From NCBI RefSeq assembly GCF_000526515.1, contig NZ_JAGF01000001.1:1984001-2048000 (forward strand): 64,000 nt of DNA. Direction: 5' to 3'. The notes beneath the pieces were generated by a model. The model was not told the DNA's origin and did no database searches. It was given only the letters and a program-made list of their open reading frames with translations. How positions within the stretch are numbered: position 1 is the stretch's first letter; each line of letters begins with the position of its first letter. Made by a program: the position numbers and the translations under genes. Source of the DNA: Cellulomonas sp. KRMCY2. GTDB lineage: Bacteria > Actinomycetota > Actinomycetes > Actinomycetales > Cellulomonadaceae. Below, one piece after another: positions 33,282 to 44,675 of this stretch.

Positions 33282-34580
33282 GTGACGACTGGGTCGCAGC
33301 ACGATGACGCCGACGTCATCGTCGTGGGTGCCGGTCCCGCCGGATCCACCGCTGCCTACTACCTCGCCGTCGCAGGTCTGGATGTCCTGGTCCTGGAGAA
33401 GACGGCCTTCCCGCGCGAGAAGGTCTGCGGCGACGGCTTCACGCCGCGCTCGGTCCGTGAGCTCGTCGCGATGGGCGTGCCGATGCGCGCGGAGGACGGC
33501 TGGATCCGGAACAAGGGTCTGCGCGTCTACGGCGGTGGGCACCGCCTCGAGCTGCCGTGGCCCGAGCTCGACGCCTTCCCCAACTACGGCGTCAGCCGCA
33601 CGCGCAAGGACTTCGACGACACCCTCGCCCGGCACGCCAGGGCGGCGGGCGCCCGGATCGTCGAGCAGATGAACGTGACCGGCCCGGTGCTGCACGAGCG
33701 CAGCGGCCGCGTCGTCGGGGTGACGGCCCGCCCGGTCGACGCCGAGGGGCGGCGCGCCGGTGACGAGGTCACCCTGCGCGCCCCGGTGGTGATCGCTGCC
33801 GACGGCGTCTCGTCCCGGCTCGCGCTGTCGCTGGGCATCGAGAAGAACCCGAACCGGCCGATGGGCGTCGCCGTCCGGACCTACTTCAAGACCCCGCGGC
33901 ACGACGACGACTGGATGGAGAGCTGGCTCGAGCTCTGGGACGGCCGGCCCGGCAAGTCCAACCTGATGCCCGGCTACGGCTGGATCTTCGGGCTGGGCGA
34001 CGGCACGGCGAACGTCGGCCTCGGCAGCGTGAGCTCCCGTGCCACCACCACCAAGATCGACTACAAGGACCTCCTGCGGCGGTGGGTCGCCAACACCCCG
34101 CCGGAGTGGGAGTTCACCCCGGAGAACCAGGTCGGGCCGGTGCGCAGCGCCGCTCTGCCGATGGGCTTCAACCGCAAGCCGCACTACACGCGTGGGCTGA
34201 TGCTCGTCGGGGATGCCGGTGGCATGGTCAGCCCGTTCAACGGCGAGGGCATCGCGTACGCGATGCAGGCCGCGCGGCGGGCCGCCGAGGTCATCGCGCA
34301 GGCCAGGTCCCGGACGACCGACGCCGCCCGCGAGAGCACCCTCGCCACGTACCCGAAGATCATGGCGGACGAGCTGGGTGGCTACTACACGCTGGGCCGG
34401 GTGTTCGTGAAGCTCATCGAGCACCCCGAGGTGATGCGGGTGTGCACGCGCTACGGGCTCCCGCGACCTGCCCTCATGCGGCTGACCCTCAAGCTCCTCG
34501 CGGACGTCTACGAGCCGCACGGCGGGGACCTGTCCGACCGCTTCATCAGCGCGCTGACCCGGATTGCGCCGGCAGCATGA
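33282..34580 (+). CDS. menJ: MenJ-like menaquinone/geranylgeranyl reductase
   Basis: FAD-dependent reductase of the geranylgeranyl reductase family; the mycobacterial neighbour Rv0561c (MenJ) saturates one isoprene unit of menaquinone. FAD motif DVIVVGAGPAGSTAAYYLAV at the N-terminus, FPREKVCGDGFTPRSV next, and the second FAD motif LMLVGDAGGMVSPFNGEGIA near residue 310. 432 residues from GTG 33282, which has GAGG five bases upstream. The frame extends to 33243 but that start lies in the Rex site. Partial saturation of the side chain fits the MK-9(H4)-type quinones of Cellulomonas. First gene of the unit reading into nuoA, 97 bases on. Confidence 0.92.
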   Translation: MTTGSQHDDADVIVVGAGPAGSTAAYYLAVAGLDVLVLEKTAFPREKVCGDGFTPRSVRELVAMGVPMRAEDGWIRNKGLRVYGGGHRLELPWPELDAFPNYGVSRTRKDFDDTLARHARAAGARIVEQMNVTGPVLHERSGRVVGVTARPVDAEGRRAGDEVTLRAPVVIAADGVSSRLALSLGIEKNPNRPMGVAVRTYFKTPRHDDDWMESWLELWDGRPGKSNLMPGYGWIFGLGDGTANVGLGSVSSRATTTKIDYKDLLRRWVANTPPEWEFTPENQVGPVRSAALPMGFNRKPHYTRGLMLVGDAGGMVSPFNGEGIAYAMQAARRAAEVIAQARSRTTDAARESTLATYPKIMADELGGYYTLGRVFVKLIEHPEVMRVCTRYGLPRPALMRLTLKLLADVYEPHGGDLSDRFISALTRIAPAA

Positions 34581-34677
34581 CCCGACGACACTCAGCGGTG
34601 GCTGCGTCGCCGACCGACCGTGCCCGCGCGACGGCCGTCCCGCCGTCGCTGAGACCGCCCCTGTCCTGGAGGGTCCG

Positions 34678-35040
34678 ATGAGCAACCCCTACGTCCCGAT
34701 CCTCGTCCTGATGGGTGTCGCGGCAGTGCTCGCACTCGGTGGTGTCGGTGCGAGCGCGATCATCGGCCCGAAGCGGTACAACCGCGCCAAGCTCGAAGCC
34801 TACGAGTGCGGGATCGACCCGACCCCGCACGCGGTGGGCGGCGGCCGCTTCCCGATCAAGTACTACCTCGTGGCGATGACCTTCATCATCTTCGACATCG
34901 AGGTCGTCTTCATGTACCCGTGGGCGGTGGCCTTCGGGGAGCTGATGATGTTCGGCGTCGTGGCCATGATGACGTTCCTGGTCCTGATCACGGTGCCCTT
35001 CGTCTACGAGTGGCGCCGCGGCGGCTTCGAGTGGGACTGA
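34678..35040 (+). CDS. nuoA: NADH-quinone oxidoreductase subunit A
   Basis: Small membrane subunit of complex I with three helices; the conserved [20 protein letters not shown] loop and [16 protein letters not shown] are diagnostic. 120 residues from ATG 34678, preceded by ggagggtcc. First of a complete, ordered nuoA–N set. 49 bases separate it from nuoB, which has its own ribosome site (ggaaggaggaggg). Confidence 0.97.
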   Translation: MSNPYVPILVLMGVAAVLALGGVGASAIIGPKRYNRAKLEAYECGIDPTPHAVGGGRFPIKYYLVAMTFIIFDIEVVFMYPWAVAFGELMMFGVVAMMTFLVLITVPFVYEWRRGGFEWD

Positions 35041-35089
35041 CCGACGAGCGAGCCGGACTGACGGACGCAGGAGAGGAAGGAGGAGGGCC

Positions 35090-35641
35090 ATGGGTATCGA
35101 GGACGCACCGTCCGGGTTCCTGCTGACCACGATCGAGGACCTGGCGGGCTACTTCCGCAAGGCCTCGCTGTGGCCGGTGACCTTCGGCCTCGCGTGCTGC
35201 GCGATCGAGATGATGGCGGCCGGCACCTCGCGGTTCGACCTCTCGCGGTTCGGCATGGAGGTCTTCCGCGCCTCGCCGCGCCAGGCGGACCTGATGATCG
35301 TCGCCGGCCGGGTGAGCCAGAAGATGGCGCCGGTCGTCCGGCAGGTCTACGACCAGATGGCCGGACCCAAGTGGGTCCTGTCGATGGGCGTGTGCGCATC
35401 GTCCGGCGGGATGTTCAACAACTACGCCATCGTGCAGGGCGTCGACCACATCGTGCCGGTGGACATCTACCTGCCCGGCTGCCCACCCCGGCCCGAGATG
35501 CTGATCAACGCGATCCTCACGCTGCACGACCAGATCCAGGCCGAGCCGCTCGGGGTCAACCGCGAGGAGGCCGCCCGGGCTGCCGAGGCGGCTGCGCTCG
35601 GCGTGACACCGACCTCCCAGATGAAGGGTCTGCTGCGGTGA
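35090..35641 (+). CDS. nuoB: NADH-quinone oxidoreductase subunit B
   Basis: Peripheral-arm subunit that carries the terminal Fe-S cluster N2. Cluster cysteines: the CC pair in [12 protein letters not shown], one in [11 protein letters not shown] and one in [10 protein letters not shown]. 183 residues. Stop overlaps the nuoC GTG (GTGA). The quinone-site partner is NuoD. Confidence 0.97.
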   Translation: MGIEDAPSGFLLTTIEDLAGYFRKASLWPVTFGLACCAIEMMAAGTSRFDLSRFGMEVFRASPRQADLMIVAGRVSQKMAPVVRQVYDQMAGPKWVLSMGVCASSGGMFNNYAIVQGVDHIVPVDIYLPGCPPRPEMLINAILTLHDQIQAEPLGVNREEAARAAEAAALGVTPTSQMKGLLR

Positions 35642-36480
35642 GCGACACCCCGAAGACCGACGACGACGCGCCGCAGGAGGCCAAGGACGCCGCTGCGGCG
35701 GCCAAGGCCGGCGGCGGCCCGGTCGGCACCGCGGCCTCGGACACCCCGCAGACAGCCGTCGAGGCCGCGCACGAGGCCGGCTCGCAGAACGTGCCCGCCA
35801 CGACCGACGGCCGCCCCCAGCTCGAGGTCGTCGACGTCCGGACCGGCATGTTCGGTGCCCGCGGCACCGGTGACACCTCCGGGTTCGGCGGCCTGGTCAG
35901 CACGATCGCGATGCCCGGCCCGAGCGAGCGGCCCTACGGCGGCTGGTTCGACGAGGTCGTCGACATCCTCGCCGAGGTGCTCACCGAGGGCGGGACCGCG
36001 TTCGACACCGCGATCGAGAAGGTCGTCGTCGACCGCGAGGAGCTGACCCTCTTCGTCCGGCGCGAGCACCTGGTCCAGGTGTGTCAGGCACTGCGGGACG
36101 ACCAGGACCTGCGCTTCGAGCTCGGCCTCGGCGTCTCGGGCGTGCACTACCCGCACGAGACCGGCCGCGAGCTGCACGCCGTCTACCACCTGTTCTCGGT
36201 GACCCACGGGCGGTCGCTGCGCCTGGAGGTCGCGGTGCCCGACGGCGATCCGCACATCCCGTCCAGCGTCCGGGTCTACCCGGGCCACGACTGGCACGAG
36301 CGGGAGACCTGGGACTTCTTCGGGATCGTCTTCGACGGCCACCCCGGGCTGGCCCGGATCGCGATGCCCGACGACTGGCCCGGTCACCCGCAGCGCAAGG
36401 ACTACCCGCTCGGCGGGATCCCGGTGGAGTACAAGGGCGCGAGCATCCCGCCGCCCGACGAGCGGAGGTCGTACACCTGA
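35638..36480 (+). CDS. nuoC: NADH-quinone oxidoreductase subunit C
   Basis: Peripheral-arm 30-kDa-type subunit. The core from about residue 75 to 265 is typical, with the signature [20 protein letters not shown] followed by [16 protein letters not shown]. 280 residues from GTG 35638. The first 55 residues are an Ala/Asp/Thr-rich, disordered extension with no counterpart in E. coli. Separate from nuoD (not the fused NuoCD of E. coli); stop overlaps the nuoD start (TGATG). Confidence 0.96.
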   Translation: MSDTPKTDDDAPQEAKDAAAAAKAGGGPVGTAASDTPQTAVEAAHEAGSQNVPATTDGRPQLEVVDVRTGMFGARGTGDTSGFGGLVSTIAMPGPSERPYGGWFDEVVDILAEVLTEGGTAFDTAIEKVVVDREELTLFVRREHLVQVCQALRDDQDLRFELGLGVSGVHYPHETGRELHAVYHLFSVTHGRSLRLEVAVPDGDPHIPSSVRVYPGHDWHERETWDFFGIVFDGHPGLARIAMPDDWPGHPQRKDYPLGGIPVEYKGASIPPPDERRSYT

Positions 36481-37832
36481 TGGCTGAGTCCCAGACCCCC
36501 CACGCGAGCCCGTTCGTCGTCGACCCCTCGACGCGGGACGTGCCGAGCTTCGAGGCATCCGGCGGCGACTGGTCCGAGATCGCCGAGGAGGCAGCACGCC
36601 TCGGCGAGGAGCGCATCGTCGTCAACATGGGCCCGCAGCACCCGTCGACCCACGGTGTGCTCCGGCTGATGCTCGAGATCGACGGTGAGACGGTGACCGA
36701 GGCCCGCTGCGGCGTCGGCTACCTGCACACCGGCATCGAGAAGAACATGGAGTACCGGACCTGGACGCAGGGCACCACGTTCTGCACCCGGATGGACTAC
36801 CTCGCCCCGCTCTTCCAGGAGACGGCCTACGGCCTGGCCGTCGAGAAGCTGCTCGGCATCACGCAGGACGTCCCGGAGCGGGCGACGGTCATCCGAGTGC
36901 TGATGATGGAGCTCAACCGGGTCGCGTCCCACCTCATCGCGCTCGGCACCGGCGGCAACGAGCTCGGCGCCACGACGATCATGACGACAGCGTTCACCGC
37001 CCGCGAGGAGATCCTGCGGATCTTCGAGCTCATCACCGGCCTGCGGATGAACCACGCGTACGTGCGCCCCGGCGGCGTCGCCCAGGACATCCCACCCGGT
37101 GCGCTCGACACGATCCGCGAGGCCATGGTCAAGGTCCGGGACTACATCCGCCAGCTGACCGACCTGATGCTCGGCAACCCGATCTTCAAGGGTCGCCTGA
37201 TCGGCGTCGGGCACCTCAGCCTGGCCGGTGCGATGGCCCTGGGCATCACCGGACCGGTGCTGCGCTCGGCGGGCCTGCCGTACGACGTGCGCAAGGCGAC
37301 GCCGTACTGCGGCTACGAGACGTACGACTTCGACGTGCCGACCTCGACCGACGCCGACTCGTTCTCCCGGGTCGTCCTGCGGGTCGAGGAGTGCTACCAG
37401 TCGCTGCGGATCGTCCAGCAGTGCACCGACCGGCTCCAGGCCATGGGGCCGGGCCCGGTGATGGTCGCCGACAAGAAGATCGCCTGGCCGGCACAGCTCG
37501 CCATCGGCTCGGACGGCATGGGCAACTCGCTCGACCACATCAAGGAGATCATGGGCACCTCGATGGAGGCCCTGATCCACCACTTCAAGCTCGTCACCGA
37601 GGGCTTCCGGGTGCCGGCTGGTCAGGTCTGGCAGCGGGTCGAGGCCCCGCGCGGGGAGCTCGGCGTGCACCTGGTCTCCGACGGCGGGACCAGGCCGTAC
37701 CGGGCGCACTTCCGCGACCCGTCCTTCAACAACCTGCAGGCGGTCTCCCTGATGTGCGAGGGCGGCCAGGTGGCCGACGTCGTCGTCGCGGTCGCCGGTC
37801 TGGATCCCGTCCTGGGAGGGGTGGACCGCTGA
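36480..37832 (+). CDS. nuoD: NADH-quinone oxidoreductase subunit D
   Basis: 49-kDa-type subunit forming the quinone pocket with NuoB. Signatures: [20 protein letters not shown] (the quinone-head His loop), [32 protein letters not shown] and the C-terminal end [13 protein letters not shown]. 450 residues. Coupled to nuoC and nuoE by one-base overlaps (TGATG). Confidence 0.97.
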   Translation: MAESQTPHASPFVVDPSTRDVPSFEASGGDWSEIAEEAARLGEERIVVNMGPQHPSTHGVLRLMLEIDGETVTEARCGVGYLHTGIEKNMEYRTWTQGTTFCTRMDYLAPLFQETAYGLAVEKLLGITQDVPERATVIRVLMMELNRVASHLIALGTGGNELGATTIMTTAFTAREEILRIFELITGLRMNHAYVRPGGVAQDIPPGALDTIREAMVKVRDYIRQLTDLMLGNPIFKGRLIGVGHLSLAGAMALGITGPVLRSAGLPYDVRKATPYCGYETYDFDVPTSTDADSFSRVVLRVEECYQSLRIVQQCTDRLQAMGPGPVMVADKKIAWPAQLAIGSDGMGNSLDHIKEIMGTSMEALIHHFKLVTEGFRVPAGQVWQRVEAPRGELGVHLVSDGGTRPYRAHFRDPSFNNLQAVSLMCEGGQVADVVVAVAGLDPVLGGVDR

Positions 37833-38548
37833 TGACCACCGGCTACGAGCCCTATGAGGGCGCCAAGCTCGACCGTCTGGTCGCCGATGCGGCGGTCGCC
37901 GTCGCCCGGTACCCCGAGCCGCGGTCGGCGCTGCTCCCGCTGCTGCACCTGGTGCAGTCGGAGGACGGCTACGTCAGCCCGGACGGCATCGCCTTCTGCG
38001 CGCGGACCCTCGGCATGAGCACGGCGGAGGTCTCGGCCGTCGCGACCTTCTACACGCAGTACAAGCGCCACCCCAACGGCACGTACACCGTCGGCGTGTG
38101 CACCAACACGCTGTGCGCCGTGATGGGCGGCGACGCGATCTACGAGGAGCTCTCCGACCATCTCGGCGTCGGGCACGACGAGACGACCACGGACGGCGCC
38201 GTCACGCTCGAGCGGATCGAGTGCAACGCGGCCTGCGACTACGCGCCGGTGATGATGGTCAACTGGGAGTTCTTCGACAACCAGACGCCGGACTCGGCCA
38301 AGCAGGTCGTCGACCGGCTCCGGTCCGGTGAGCCGGTCGCCCCGACCCGTGGCGCCTCGTCGGTGTGCTCGTTCAAGGCGATGTCGCGCGTGCTGGCCGG
38401 GTTCAGCGACGGCCGCGCCGACGAGGGCGTCGGTGCAGGTGGGCCCACCCTGGCCGGTACGGTGCTCGCGCGGGAGAAGGGCTGGACCGCACCCGCGAGG
38501 GGTGCCCGGACGACCACCGGCCACGACCCGAGCACGAAGGATGCGTGA
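37832..38548 (+). CDS. nuoE: NADH-quinone oxidoreductase subunit E
   Basis: 24-kDa-type thioredoxin-fold subunit with cluster N1a. The four cysteines are in VCTNTLCAV and ECNAACDYAP. The core ends near residue 170; a further 65–70 Gly/Ala/Arg-rich residues form a tail absent from E. coli NuoE. 238 residues. Overlaps the nuoF start (TGATG). Confidence 0.96.
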   Translation: MTTGYEPYEGAKLDRLVADAAVAVARYPEPRSALLPLLHLVQSEDGYVSPDGIAFCARTLGMSTAEVSAVATFYTQYKRHPNGTYTVGVCTNTLCAVMGGDAIYEELSDHLGVGHDETTTDGAVTLERIECNAACDYAPVMMVNWEFFDNQTPDSAKQVVDRLRSGEPVAPTRGASSVCSFKAMSRVLAGFSDGRADEGVGAGGPTLAGTVLAREKGWTAPARGARTTTGHDPSTKDA

Positions 38549-39906
38549 TGGTGACCCTGACGCCCGTCCTGAGCGCCCACTGGGACGCTGACGCCTCCTG
38601 GTCGATGGCGACCTACGAGGCCAACGGTGGCTACACCGGTCTGCGGACCGCGGTGGCCATGGACCCCGCAGCGATCGTGTCCGCGGTCAAGGACTCCGGC
38701 CTGCGTGGCCGTGGTGGTGCCGGGTTCCCCACCGGACTGAAGTGGAGCTTCCTGCCGGCCCCCGACGGCGGTCCGCGCTACCTGGTGGTCAACGCGGACG
38801 AGTCCGAGCCGGGGACCTGCAAGGACATCCCGCTGATGATGGCCGATCCGCACGCGCTCATCGAGGGCATCGCGATCACCTCGTTCGCGATCGGCTGCCA
38901 CCACGCCTTCGTCTACGTGCGCGGCGAGGTGCTGCACGTGTACCGGCGGGTCCTGCGCGCGGTCGAGGAGGCCTACGCCAAGGGGTACCTCGGCTCCGAC
39001 GTGCTCGGCACCGGCTACGACCTCGAGGTCACCGTGCACGCGGGAGCCGGCGCCTACATCTGCGGTGAGGAGACGGCGCTGCTCGACTCCCTCGAGGGCC
39101 GTCGGGGGCAGCCGCGCCTCAAGCCGCCGTTCCCCGCCGTCGCCGGTCTGTACGCGCGGCCGACAGTGGTCAACAACGTCGAGTCGATCGCCTCCGTGCC
39201 GTCGATCATCACCGGGGGCGTCGACTGGTACCGGTCGATGGGCACCGAGCGGTCGGCCGGTTTCGGCCTGTTCTCGCTGTCCGGTCACGTGCAGCGTCCA
39301 GGCCAGTACGAGGCGCCGCTCGGCATCACGCTGCGCGAGCTGCTGGCGATGGCCGGCGGGGTGCGTGCGGGCCACGAGCTGAAGTTCTGGACCCCCGGCG
39401 GGTCCTCGACGCCGCTGTTCACCGCCGACCACCTCGACGTGGCGCTGGACTACGAGTCGGTCGGCGCGGCGGGCTCGATGCTCGGCACCCGCGCACTGCA
39501 GATCTTCGACGACACCACGTGCGTGGTCCGGGCGATCACCCGCTGGGCCGAGTTCTACGCGCACGAGTCCTGCGGCAAGTGCACGCCCTGCCGTGAGGGC
39601 ACGTACTGGATGAAGCAGATCCTGGCGCGCATCGAGCACGGCCAGGGCACGATGGAGGACCTCGACACCCTCCTGGACGTGTGCGACAACATCCTCGGCC
39701 GGGCGTTCTGCGCCCTGGGCGACGGCGCGACGTCGACCGTCACCTCGGGCATCGCCCTGTTCCGCGCCGAGTTCGAGGCGCACATCACCGGCGGTGGCTG
39801 CCCGTTCGACCCGGCGGCCGCAGCCCTGTTCGAGTACACCCCCCGCAACCGGCGTGCCGATGTGCATGCGCTCTCCGGTGTGGCCGCAGGAACGGTGGGA
39901 GCATGA
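38548..39906 (+). CDS. nuoF: NADH-quinone oxidoreductase subunit F
   Basis: NADH- and FMN-binding 51-kDa-type subunit. NADH/FMN motifs [18 protein letters not shown] and [20 protein letters not shown]; the N3 cluster cysteines in [14 protein letters not shown] plus a later Cys in GRAFCALGD. 452 residues. ATG 38548 overlaps the nuoE stop; GTG 38545 just before it is in frame and cannot be excluded. Overlaps nuoG (ATGA). Confidence 0.97.
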   Translation: MVTLTPVLSAHWDADASWSMATYEANGGYTGLRTAVAMDPAAIVSAVKDSGLRGRGGAGFPTGLKWSFLPAPDGGPRYLVVNADESEPGTCKDIPLMMADPHALIEGIAITSFAIGCHHAFVYVRGEVLHVYRRVLRAVEEAYAKGYLGSDVLGTGYDLEVTVHAGAGAYICGEETALLDSLEGRRGQPRLKPPFPAVAGLYARPTVVNNVESIASVPSIITGGVDWYRSMGTERSAGFGLFSLSGHVQRPGQYEAPLGITLRELLAMAGGVRAGHELKFWTPGGSSTPLFTADHLDVALDYESVGAAGSMLGTRALQIFDDTTCVVRAITRWAEFYAHESCGKCTPCREGTYWMKQILARIEHGQGTMEDLDTLLDVCDNILGRAFCALGDGATSTVTSGIALFRAEFEAHITGGGCPFDPAAAALFEYTPRNRRADVHALSGVAAGTVGA

Positions 39907-42581
39907 CGACGACGCAGCCGACGGCGGGCGGGACCCTGCCGACCGTCGCCGACCAGGTCACGTTCACGATCGACGACATCGAGCTCGCCGTCCCCCGGGG
40001 CACCCTGGTGATCCGTGCGGCCGAGTCGCTCGGCATCGCCATCCCGCGGTTCTGCGACCACCCCTTGCTCACGCCCGTCGGCGCGTGCCGGCAGTGCCTG
40101 GTCGAGGTGGCGACCCCCGACCGTGAGGGCACCGTCCGTCCGATGCCCAAGCCGCAGGCCTCCTGCACGCTCGAGGCGACCCCGGGCATGGTGGTCCGGA
40201 CCCAGCGCACGTCCGCGGTCGCGGACAAGGCCCAGCACGGCAACCTCGAGCTCCTGCTGATCAACCACCCGCTCGACTGCCCCACCTGCGACAAGGGCGG
40301 GGAGTGCCCGCTGCAGAACCAGACGATGAGCAACGCCCACGGGACGAGCCGGTTCCACGACATCAAGCGGACCTTCCCCAAGCCGATCGCGATCTCGACC
40401 CAGATCCTGCTCGACCGGGACCGCTGCGTGCTGTGCCAGCGCTGCACCCGGTTCTCGGAGCAGATCGCCGGGGACCCGTTCATCGACCTGCAGCAGCGCG
40501 GCATCAAGCAGCAGATCGGTGTCTTCGACCCGAGCGTGCTCGGTTTCGCCGGCGCCGAGCCGGTGCAGGTGTACCGCGGCGCCCAGCCCGACGGGACGCC
40601 GATCGGCGCGGCGATCGGGATGCCGGCGCACGACTCGGCCGGCCCGCTCGGCCAGGCCACGCTCGACACCTCGGGTCGGCCCTTCGCGTCGTACTTCTCG
40701 GGCAACACCGTGCAGATCTGCCCGGTCGGTGCCCTGACCAGTGCCGCGTACCGGTTCCGGTCCCGACCCTTCGACCTGGTCTCCACCCCGGGCGTCGCCG
40801 AGCACGACAGCAACGGTGCCGCGATCCGGATCGACCACCGTCGCGGCGTCGTGATGCGCCGTCTCGCCGGTGACGACCCGGCGGTCAACGAGGAGTGGAT
40901 CACCGACAAGGACCGGTTCGGCTACACCTGGCAGGCCATGGCGGACCGTCTCACCGTCCCGCTGGTGCGGGACCGCGGCGAGGACGGCAGCCGCGGCGAG
41001 CTGCGGCCGGCCAGCTGGGCCGAGGCGCTCGAGGTCGCGGCCGCAGGCCTGACGGCGGCCCGGGCCGCCGGTGGCGTCGGTGTGCTCCCGGGCGGTCGGT
41101 CGACGATCGAGGACGCCTACGCCTACCAGAAGTTCGCCCGGGCGGTCCTCGGCACCAACGACGTCGATCACCGCGCACGCCCGCACTCGGCCGAGGAGGA
41201 GGCGTTCTGCGCCCACCACGTGGCCGGCTCCCGGATGTCGGTGACCTTCGCCGACCTCGAGCACGCCCCGACGACCCTCCTGGTCGCCTTCGAGCCGGAG
41301 GACGAGGGCGGCATCGCCTTCCTGCGGCTGCGCAAGGGCGTCCAGGCGCACCGGAACCGGGTGTTCTCCGTCGCGCCCTTCGCGAGCCGGGCCCTGGCCA
41401 GGCTGAACGGCACTCTCCTCCAGGCCGCACCCGGCACCGAGCCCGAGGTCCTCGACGCGCTCGGCTCCCCGCGGCGCGCCGCTGGGAGCGTGCTGGCCGA
41501 GGCGGCGGTGGCGCTGCGCAGCGACGCGATCATCCTCGTCGGTGAGCGGCTCGCCACAGTGCCCGGCGGGCTGAGCGCCGTGCTGCGCCTGGCCCGGTCG
41601 ACAGGCGCGCGCCTGGCCTGGCTGCCGCGCCGCGCAGGTGAGCGTGGCGGCGTCGAGGTCGGCACGCTGCCCGGTCTGCTGCCCGGCGGTCGTCCGGTCG
41701 CCGATCCGGCGGCCCGGGTGGACGTCGCAGCGGCGTGGGACGTCGAGCGGCTGCCCGATGCGCCCGGCCGGGACACCTCGCAGATGATCGCGGCCGCGAT
41801 CGACGGGACCCTCGGCGGGCTCGTCGTCGGCGGCGTCGACCCGATGGACCTGCCCGATCCCACGGCCGCCCTCACGGCTCTCGTCGACGTCGGCTTCCTG
41901 GTCAGCCTCGAGGTCCGCGCCTCGGTGGTCACCGAGCTCGCCGACGTCGTGCTGCCGGTCGCCCCGCCGGTCGAGAAGCCGGGGACGTTCCTCAACTGGG
42001 AGGGCCGCCCGCGGCCGTTCCCGCAGGCACTGACCTCCACCGCGATGGCGGACCATCGCGTGCTGGACGCCCTCGCCGACGCCCTCGGTGCACCGCTCGG
42101 GCTCCGCACGCTCGCCCAGGTGCACGCCGAGATCGACGCGCTCGGTGCGTGGGACGGTGCACGGGGCGCGGCGCCGTCGGTCACCGCTGTCGAGCCGCCG
42201 GCGGTCGGCGACGGCCAGGCGGTACTGGCCACCTGGCACCAGCTGCTGGACGCCGGTCGGTGCCAGGACGGCGAGGCCTTCCTGGCCGGAACCGCCGAGC
42301 GGCCCGTCGCCCGGGCGTCCGTTGAGCTCGCCACCCGGCTCGGTCTGGCGACCGGTGGCCGCATCACCGTGCGCACCGAGGCCGGTCAGGTCACCCTGCC
42401 GCTCGTGGTGACGTCGATGCCGGACGGCGTGGTGTGGGTCCCGACGGCGTCGGTCGGCTCGATGGTGCGCTCGACCCTCCGGGTCGACGCGGGCTCGGTC
42501 GTCGACGTCCTCGCCGCAGCCGAGCCGACGGACGTGCAGGTGCCCGACGAACGACCCGCCGATGAGGGAGAGGGGCTGTGA
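39903..42581 (+). CDS. nuoG: NADH-quinone oxidoreductase subunit G
   Basis: Large 75-kDa-type subunit with most of the Fe-S wire. Cys sets: [20 protein letters not shown] (2Fe-2S), [17 protein letters not shown] and [15 protein letters not shown] (4Fe-4S), CPVGALTS. The molybdopterin-oxidoreductase-like domain follows from about residue 250. 892 residues. No extra cluster (N7) motif of the CxxCxxxC-27-C type is obvious. The last 130 residues resemble the molydopterin-dinucleotide-binding fold. Coupled on both sides. Confidence 0.96.
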   Translation: MTTTQPTAGGTLPTVADQVTFTIDDIELAVPRGTLVIRAAESLGIAIPRFCDHPLLTPVGACRQCLVEVATPDREGTVRPMPKPQASCTLEATPGMVVRTQRTSAVADKAQHGNLELLLINHPLDCPTCDKGGECPLQNQTMSNAHGTSRFHDIKRTFPKPIAISTQILLDRDRCVLCQRCTRFSEQIAGDPFIDLQQRGIKQQIGVFDPSVLGFAGAEPVQVYRGAQPDGTPIGAAIGMPAHDSAGPLGQATLDTSGRPFASYFSGNTVQICPVGALTSAAYRFRSRPFDLVSTPGVAEHDSNGAAIRIDHRRGVVMRRLAGDDPAVNEEWITDKDRFGYTWQAMADRLTVPLVRDRGEDGSRGELRPASWAEALEVAAAGLTAARAAGGVGVLPGGRSTIEDAYAYQKFARAVLGTNDVDHRARPHSAEEEAFCAHHVAGSRMSVTFADLEHAPTTLLVAFEPEDEGGIAFLRLRKGVQAHRNRVFSVAPFASRALARLNGTLLQAAPGTEPEVLDALGSPRRAAGSVLAEAAVALRSDAIILVGERLATVPGGLSAVLRLARSTGARLAWLPRRAGERGGVEVGTLPGLLPGGRPVADPAARVDVAAAWDVERLPDAPGRDTSQMIAAAIDGTLGGLVVGGVDPMDLPDPTAALTALVDVGFLVSLEVRASVVTELADVVLPVAPPVEKPGTFLNWEGRPRPFPQALTSTAMADHRVLDALADALGAPLGLRTLAQVHAEIDALGAWDGARGAAPSVTAVEPPAVGDGQAVLATWHQLLDAGRCQDGEAFLAGTAERPVARASVELATRLGLATGGRITVRTEAGQVTLPLVVTSMPDGVVWVPTASVGSMVRSTLRVDAGSVVDVLAAAEPTDVQVPDERPADEGEGL

Positions 42582-43981
42582 TGGCCGTGCTCAACGCGTT
42601 CGTGCTGGCTCAGGCCGCCGATGCGGCCGACGTGCCGGGCGCCGACTTCAGCAACGACACCGGCTGGATCATCCTGATCAAGGCTGTCGGCGTGATCGTC
42701 TTCCTGCTGGTCAGTGTGCTGATGGCGATCTGGTTCGAGCGCAAGGTCGTCGCCCGCATGCAGATCCGGCCCGGGCCCAACGTGCACGGTCCGTTCGGTC
42801 TGCTGCAGTCCATCTCCGACGCGATGAAGCTCCTGCTCAAGGAGGACATCAACGTCAAGGCGGCGGACAAGGTCGTCTACATCGTCGCGCCGATGATCTC
42901 CGTGTTCTGCGCGTTGCTGACGTTCGCGGTCATCCCGCTCGGACCGGAGGTCTCGATCTTCGGCGTGGTCACACCGCTGCAGCTGACCGACTTCCCGGTC
43001 GCTGTGCTGTACATCCTGGCGGCGACGTCGGTCGGCGTGTACGGCATCGTGCTGGGCGGCTGGTCCTCGGGCTCGACCTACCCGCTGCTGGGTGCGGTGC
43101 GCTCCACCGCGCAGGTGATCAGCTACGAGCTCGCCATGGGCCTGTCCCTGGTGAGCGTCTTCGTCCTGGCCGGGACGATGTCCACCTCGCAGATCGTCGA
43201 GTCGCAGGCGGAGGTGTGGTGGGTGTTCCCGCTGCTGCCCGCCTTCGTCATCTACTTCATCTCGATGGTCGGCGAGGTCAACCGGCTGCCGTTCGACCTG
43301 CCGGAGGCCGAGGGCGAGCTCGTCTCGGGGTTCATGACCGAGTACTCCTCGATGAAGTTCGCCTGGTTCTTCCTTGCCGAGTACATCAACATGCTCAACG
43401 TCTCCGCGGTGGCCACGACGCTCTTCTTCGGCGGCTGGCGGGCGCCCTTCGGCCTGCACCTGGTCAACGACGGGATGTTCAACGAGGGCTGGTGGCCGCT
43501 GCTCTGGTTCCTGGCCAAGCTGTGGTTCTTCATGTTCCTGTTCGTCTGGATCCGCGGCACGCTGCTGCGCTTCCGCTACGACCAGTTCATGAAGTTCGGC
43601 TGGAAGGTGCTCATCCCGGCCGCGCTGGCCTGGATCGTGTGCGTCTCGGTCGTGCAGGGGGTCCTGCAGTTCACCGACGTCAACCTGCGGAGCATGCTCA
43701 TCGGCCTGGGTGTCCTGGCGCTGGTCGGGGTCGCGGTCTCGTTCCTGATACCTGAGAAGAAGCCCGAGCCGGTCGACCCGTCGGCCGGCGCGACCGAGCC
43801 GTTCGACGCGTTCGCGGGCGGTTACCCCGTCCCGCCCCTGCCCGGGCAGACCCTGCCGCTGTCACCGCGCCGGGCGCGGGCGCAGGCGCAGCAGTCCGCG
43901 TCGGCGCAGGCCGCGACCGCGACGCTCGAGAGCGGCACGGACGAGCCGTCCGACGTCGAGGAGGAGAAGCCCCGTGGCTGA
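42581..43981 (+). CDS. nuoH: NADH-quinone oxidoreductase subunit H
   Basis: Membrane subunit at the junction of both arms, helping form the quinone channel. Signatures: [20 protein letters not shown] and [20 protein letters not shown] (the acidic loop). 466 residues from ATG 42581; GTG 42578 directly before it is equally in frame. After the last helix the protein carries about 75 extra residues rich in Pro, Ala and Gln, a soluble tail not present in E. coli. Ends eight bases inside nuoI. Confidence 0.96.
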   Translation: MAVLNAFVLAQAADAADVPGADFSNDTGWIILIKAVGVIVFLLVSVLMAIWFERKVVARMQIRPGPNVHGPFGLLQSISDAMKLLLKEDINVKAADKVVYIVAPMISVFCALLTFAVIPLGPEVSIFGVVTPLQLTDFPVAVLYILAATSVGVYGIVLGGWSSGSTYPLLGAVRSTAQVISYELAMGLSLVSVFVLAGTMSTSQIVESQAEVWWVFPLLPAFVIYFISMVGEVNRLPFDLPEAEGELVSGFMTEYSSMKFAWFFLAEYINMLNVSAVATTLFFGGWRAPFGLHLVNDGMFNEGWWPLLWFLAKLWFFMFLFVWIRGTLLRFRYDQFMKFGWKVLIPAALAWIVCVSVVQGVLQFTDVNLRSMLIGLGVLALVGVAVSFLIPEKKPEPVDPSAGATEPFDAFAGGYPVPPLPGQTLPLSPRRARAQAQQSASAQAATATLESGTDEPSDVEEEKPRG

Positions 43982-44675
43982 CAAGGACATCACCCGGCGC
44001 GAGGGCGCCGGCGAGGTCGCCGCCGGCGGCGGGCCCCGGTACGAGTCGCTGATCGAGCCCAAGTCGGCGCTCGGCGAGCTGCTGTCCCCGGTGGCCGGCT
44101 TCGGCGTGACCATCTCCTCGATGTTCAAGCCGACGGTCACCGAGCAGTACCCGTTCGAGAAGGTGCCGACCAAGCCGCGCTACCACGGCCGTCACCAGCT
44201 CAACCGGTACCCGGACGGCCTCGAGAAGTGCATCGGCTGCGAGCTGTGCGCGTGGGCCTGCCCGGCCGACGCGATCTACGTCGAGGGCGCGGACAACACG
44301 CCCGACGCCCAGTTCTCGCCCGGTGAGCGGTACGGCCGCGTCTACCAGATCAACTACCTGCGCTGCATCTTCTGCGGGCTGTGCATCGAGGCGTGCCCGA
44401 CCCGCGCCCTGACGATGACGAACGAGTTCGAGCTCGCGAGCCCGACCCGCAGCGCGATGATCTTCGAGAAGCAGGACCTCCTCGCGCCGCTCGCGGACGG
44501 CATGCTCGCGGCCCCGCACCCGATGGTGCCGGGCACCGAGGACACCGACTACTACCGCGGATCGGTCTCCGGACCGGCCCCCGAGCAGGTCGACTGGGTC
44601 GCGCGGTGGCGCCCGGAGGACCCGTCCCTCGCCACGGTCACGACCGCGCGCCGTACCGGTGAGGCGGCCCGATGA
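43974..44675 (+). CDS. nuoI: NADH-quinone oxidoreductase subunit I
   Basis: Ferredoxin-like subunit holding clusters N6a and N6b in two 4Fe-4S motifs, [16 protein letters not shown] and [16 protein letters not shown]. 233 residues. The GTG at 43974 has the strong ribosome site gaggaggag inside nuoH. Stop overlaps nuoJ (ATGA). Confidence 0.97.
   Translation: MADKDITRREGAGEVAAGGGPRYESLIEPKSALGELLSPVAGFGVTISSMFKPTVTEQYPFEKVPTKPRYHGRHQLNRYPDGLEKCIGCELCAWACPADAIYVEGADNTPDAQFSPGERYGRVYQINYLRCIFCGLCIEACPTRALTMTNEFELASPTRSAMIFEKQDLLAPLADGMLAAPHPMVPGTEDTDYYRGSVSGPAPEQVDWVARWRPEDPSLATVTTARRTGEAAR

Noticed and set aside
39555-42239. Minus-strand open frame of about 894 codons opposite nuoF and nuoG
   Set aside because: Shadow of two strongly supported complex I genes; no motif, low-complexity composition.
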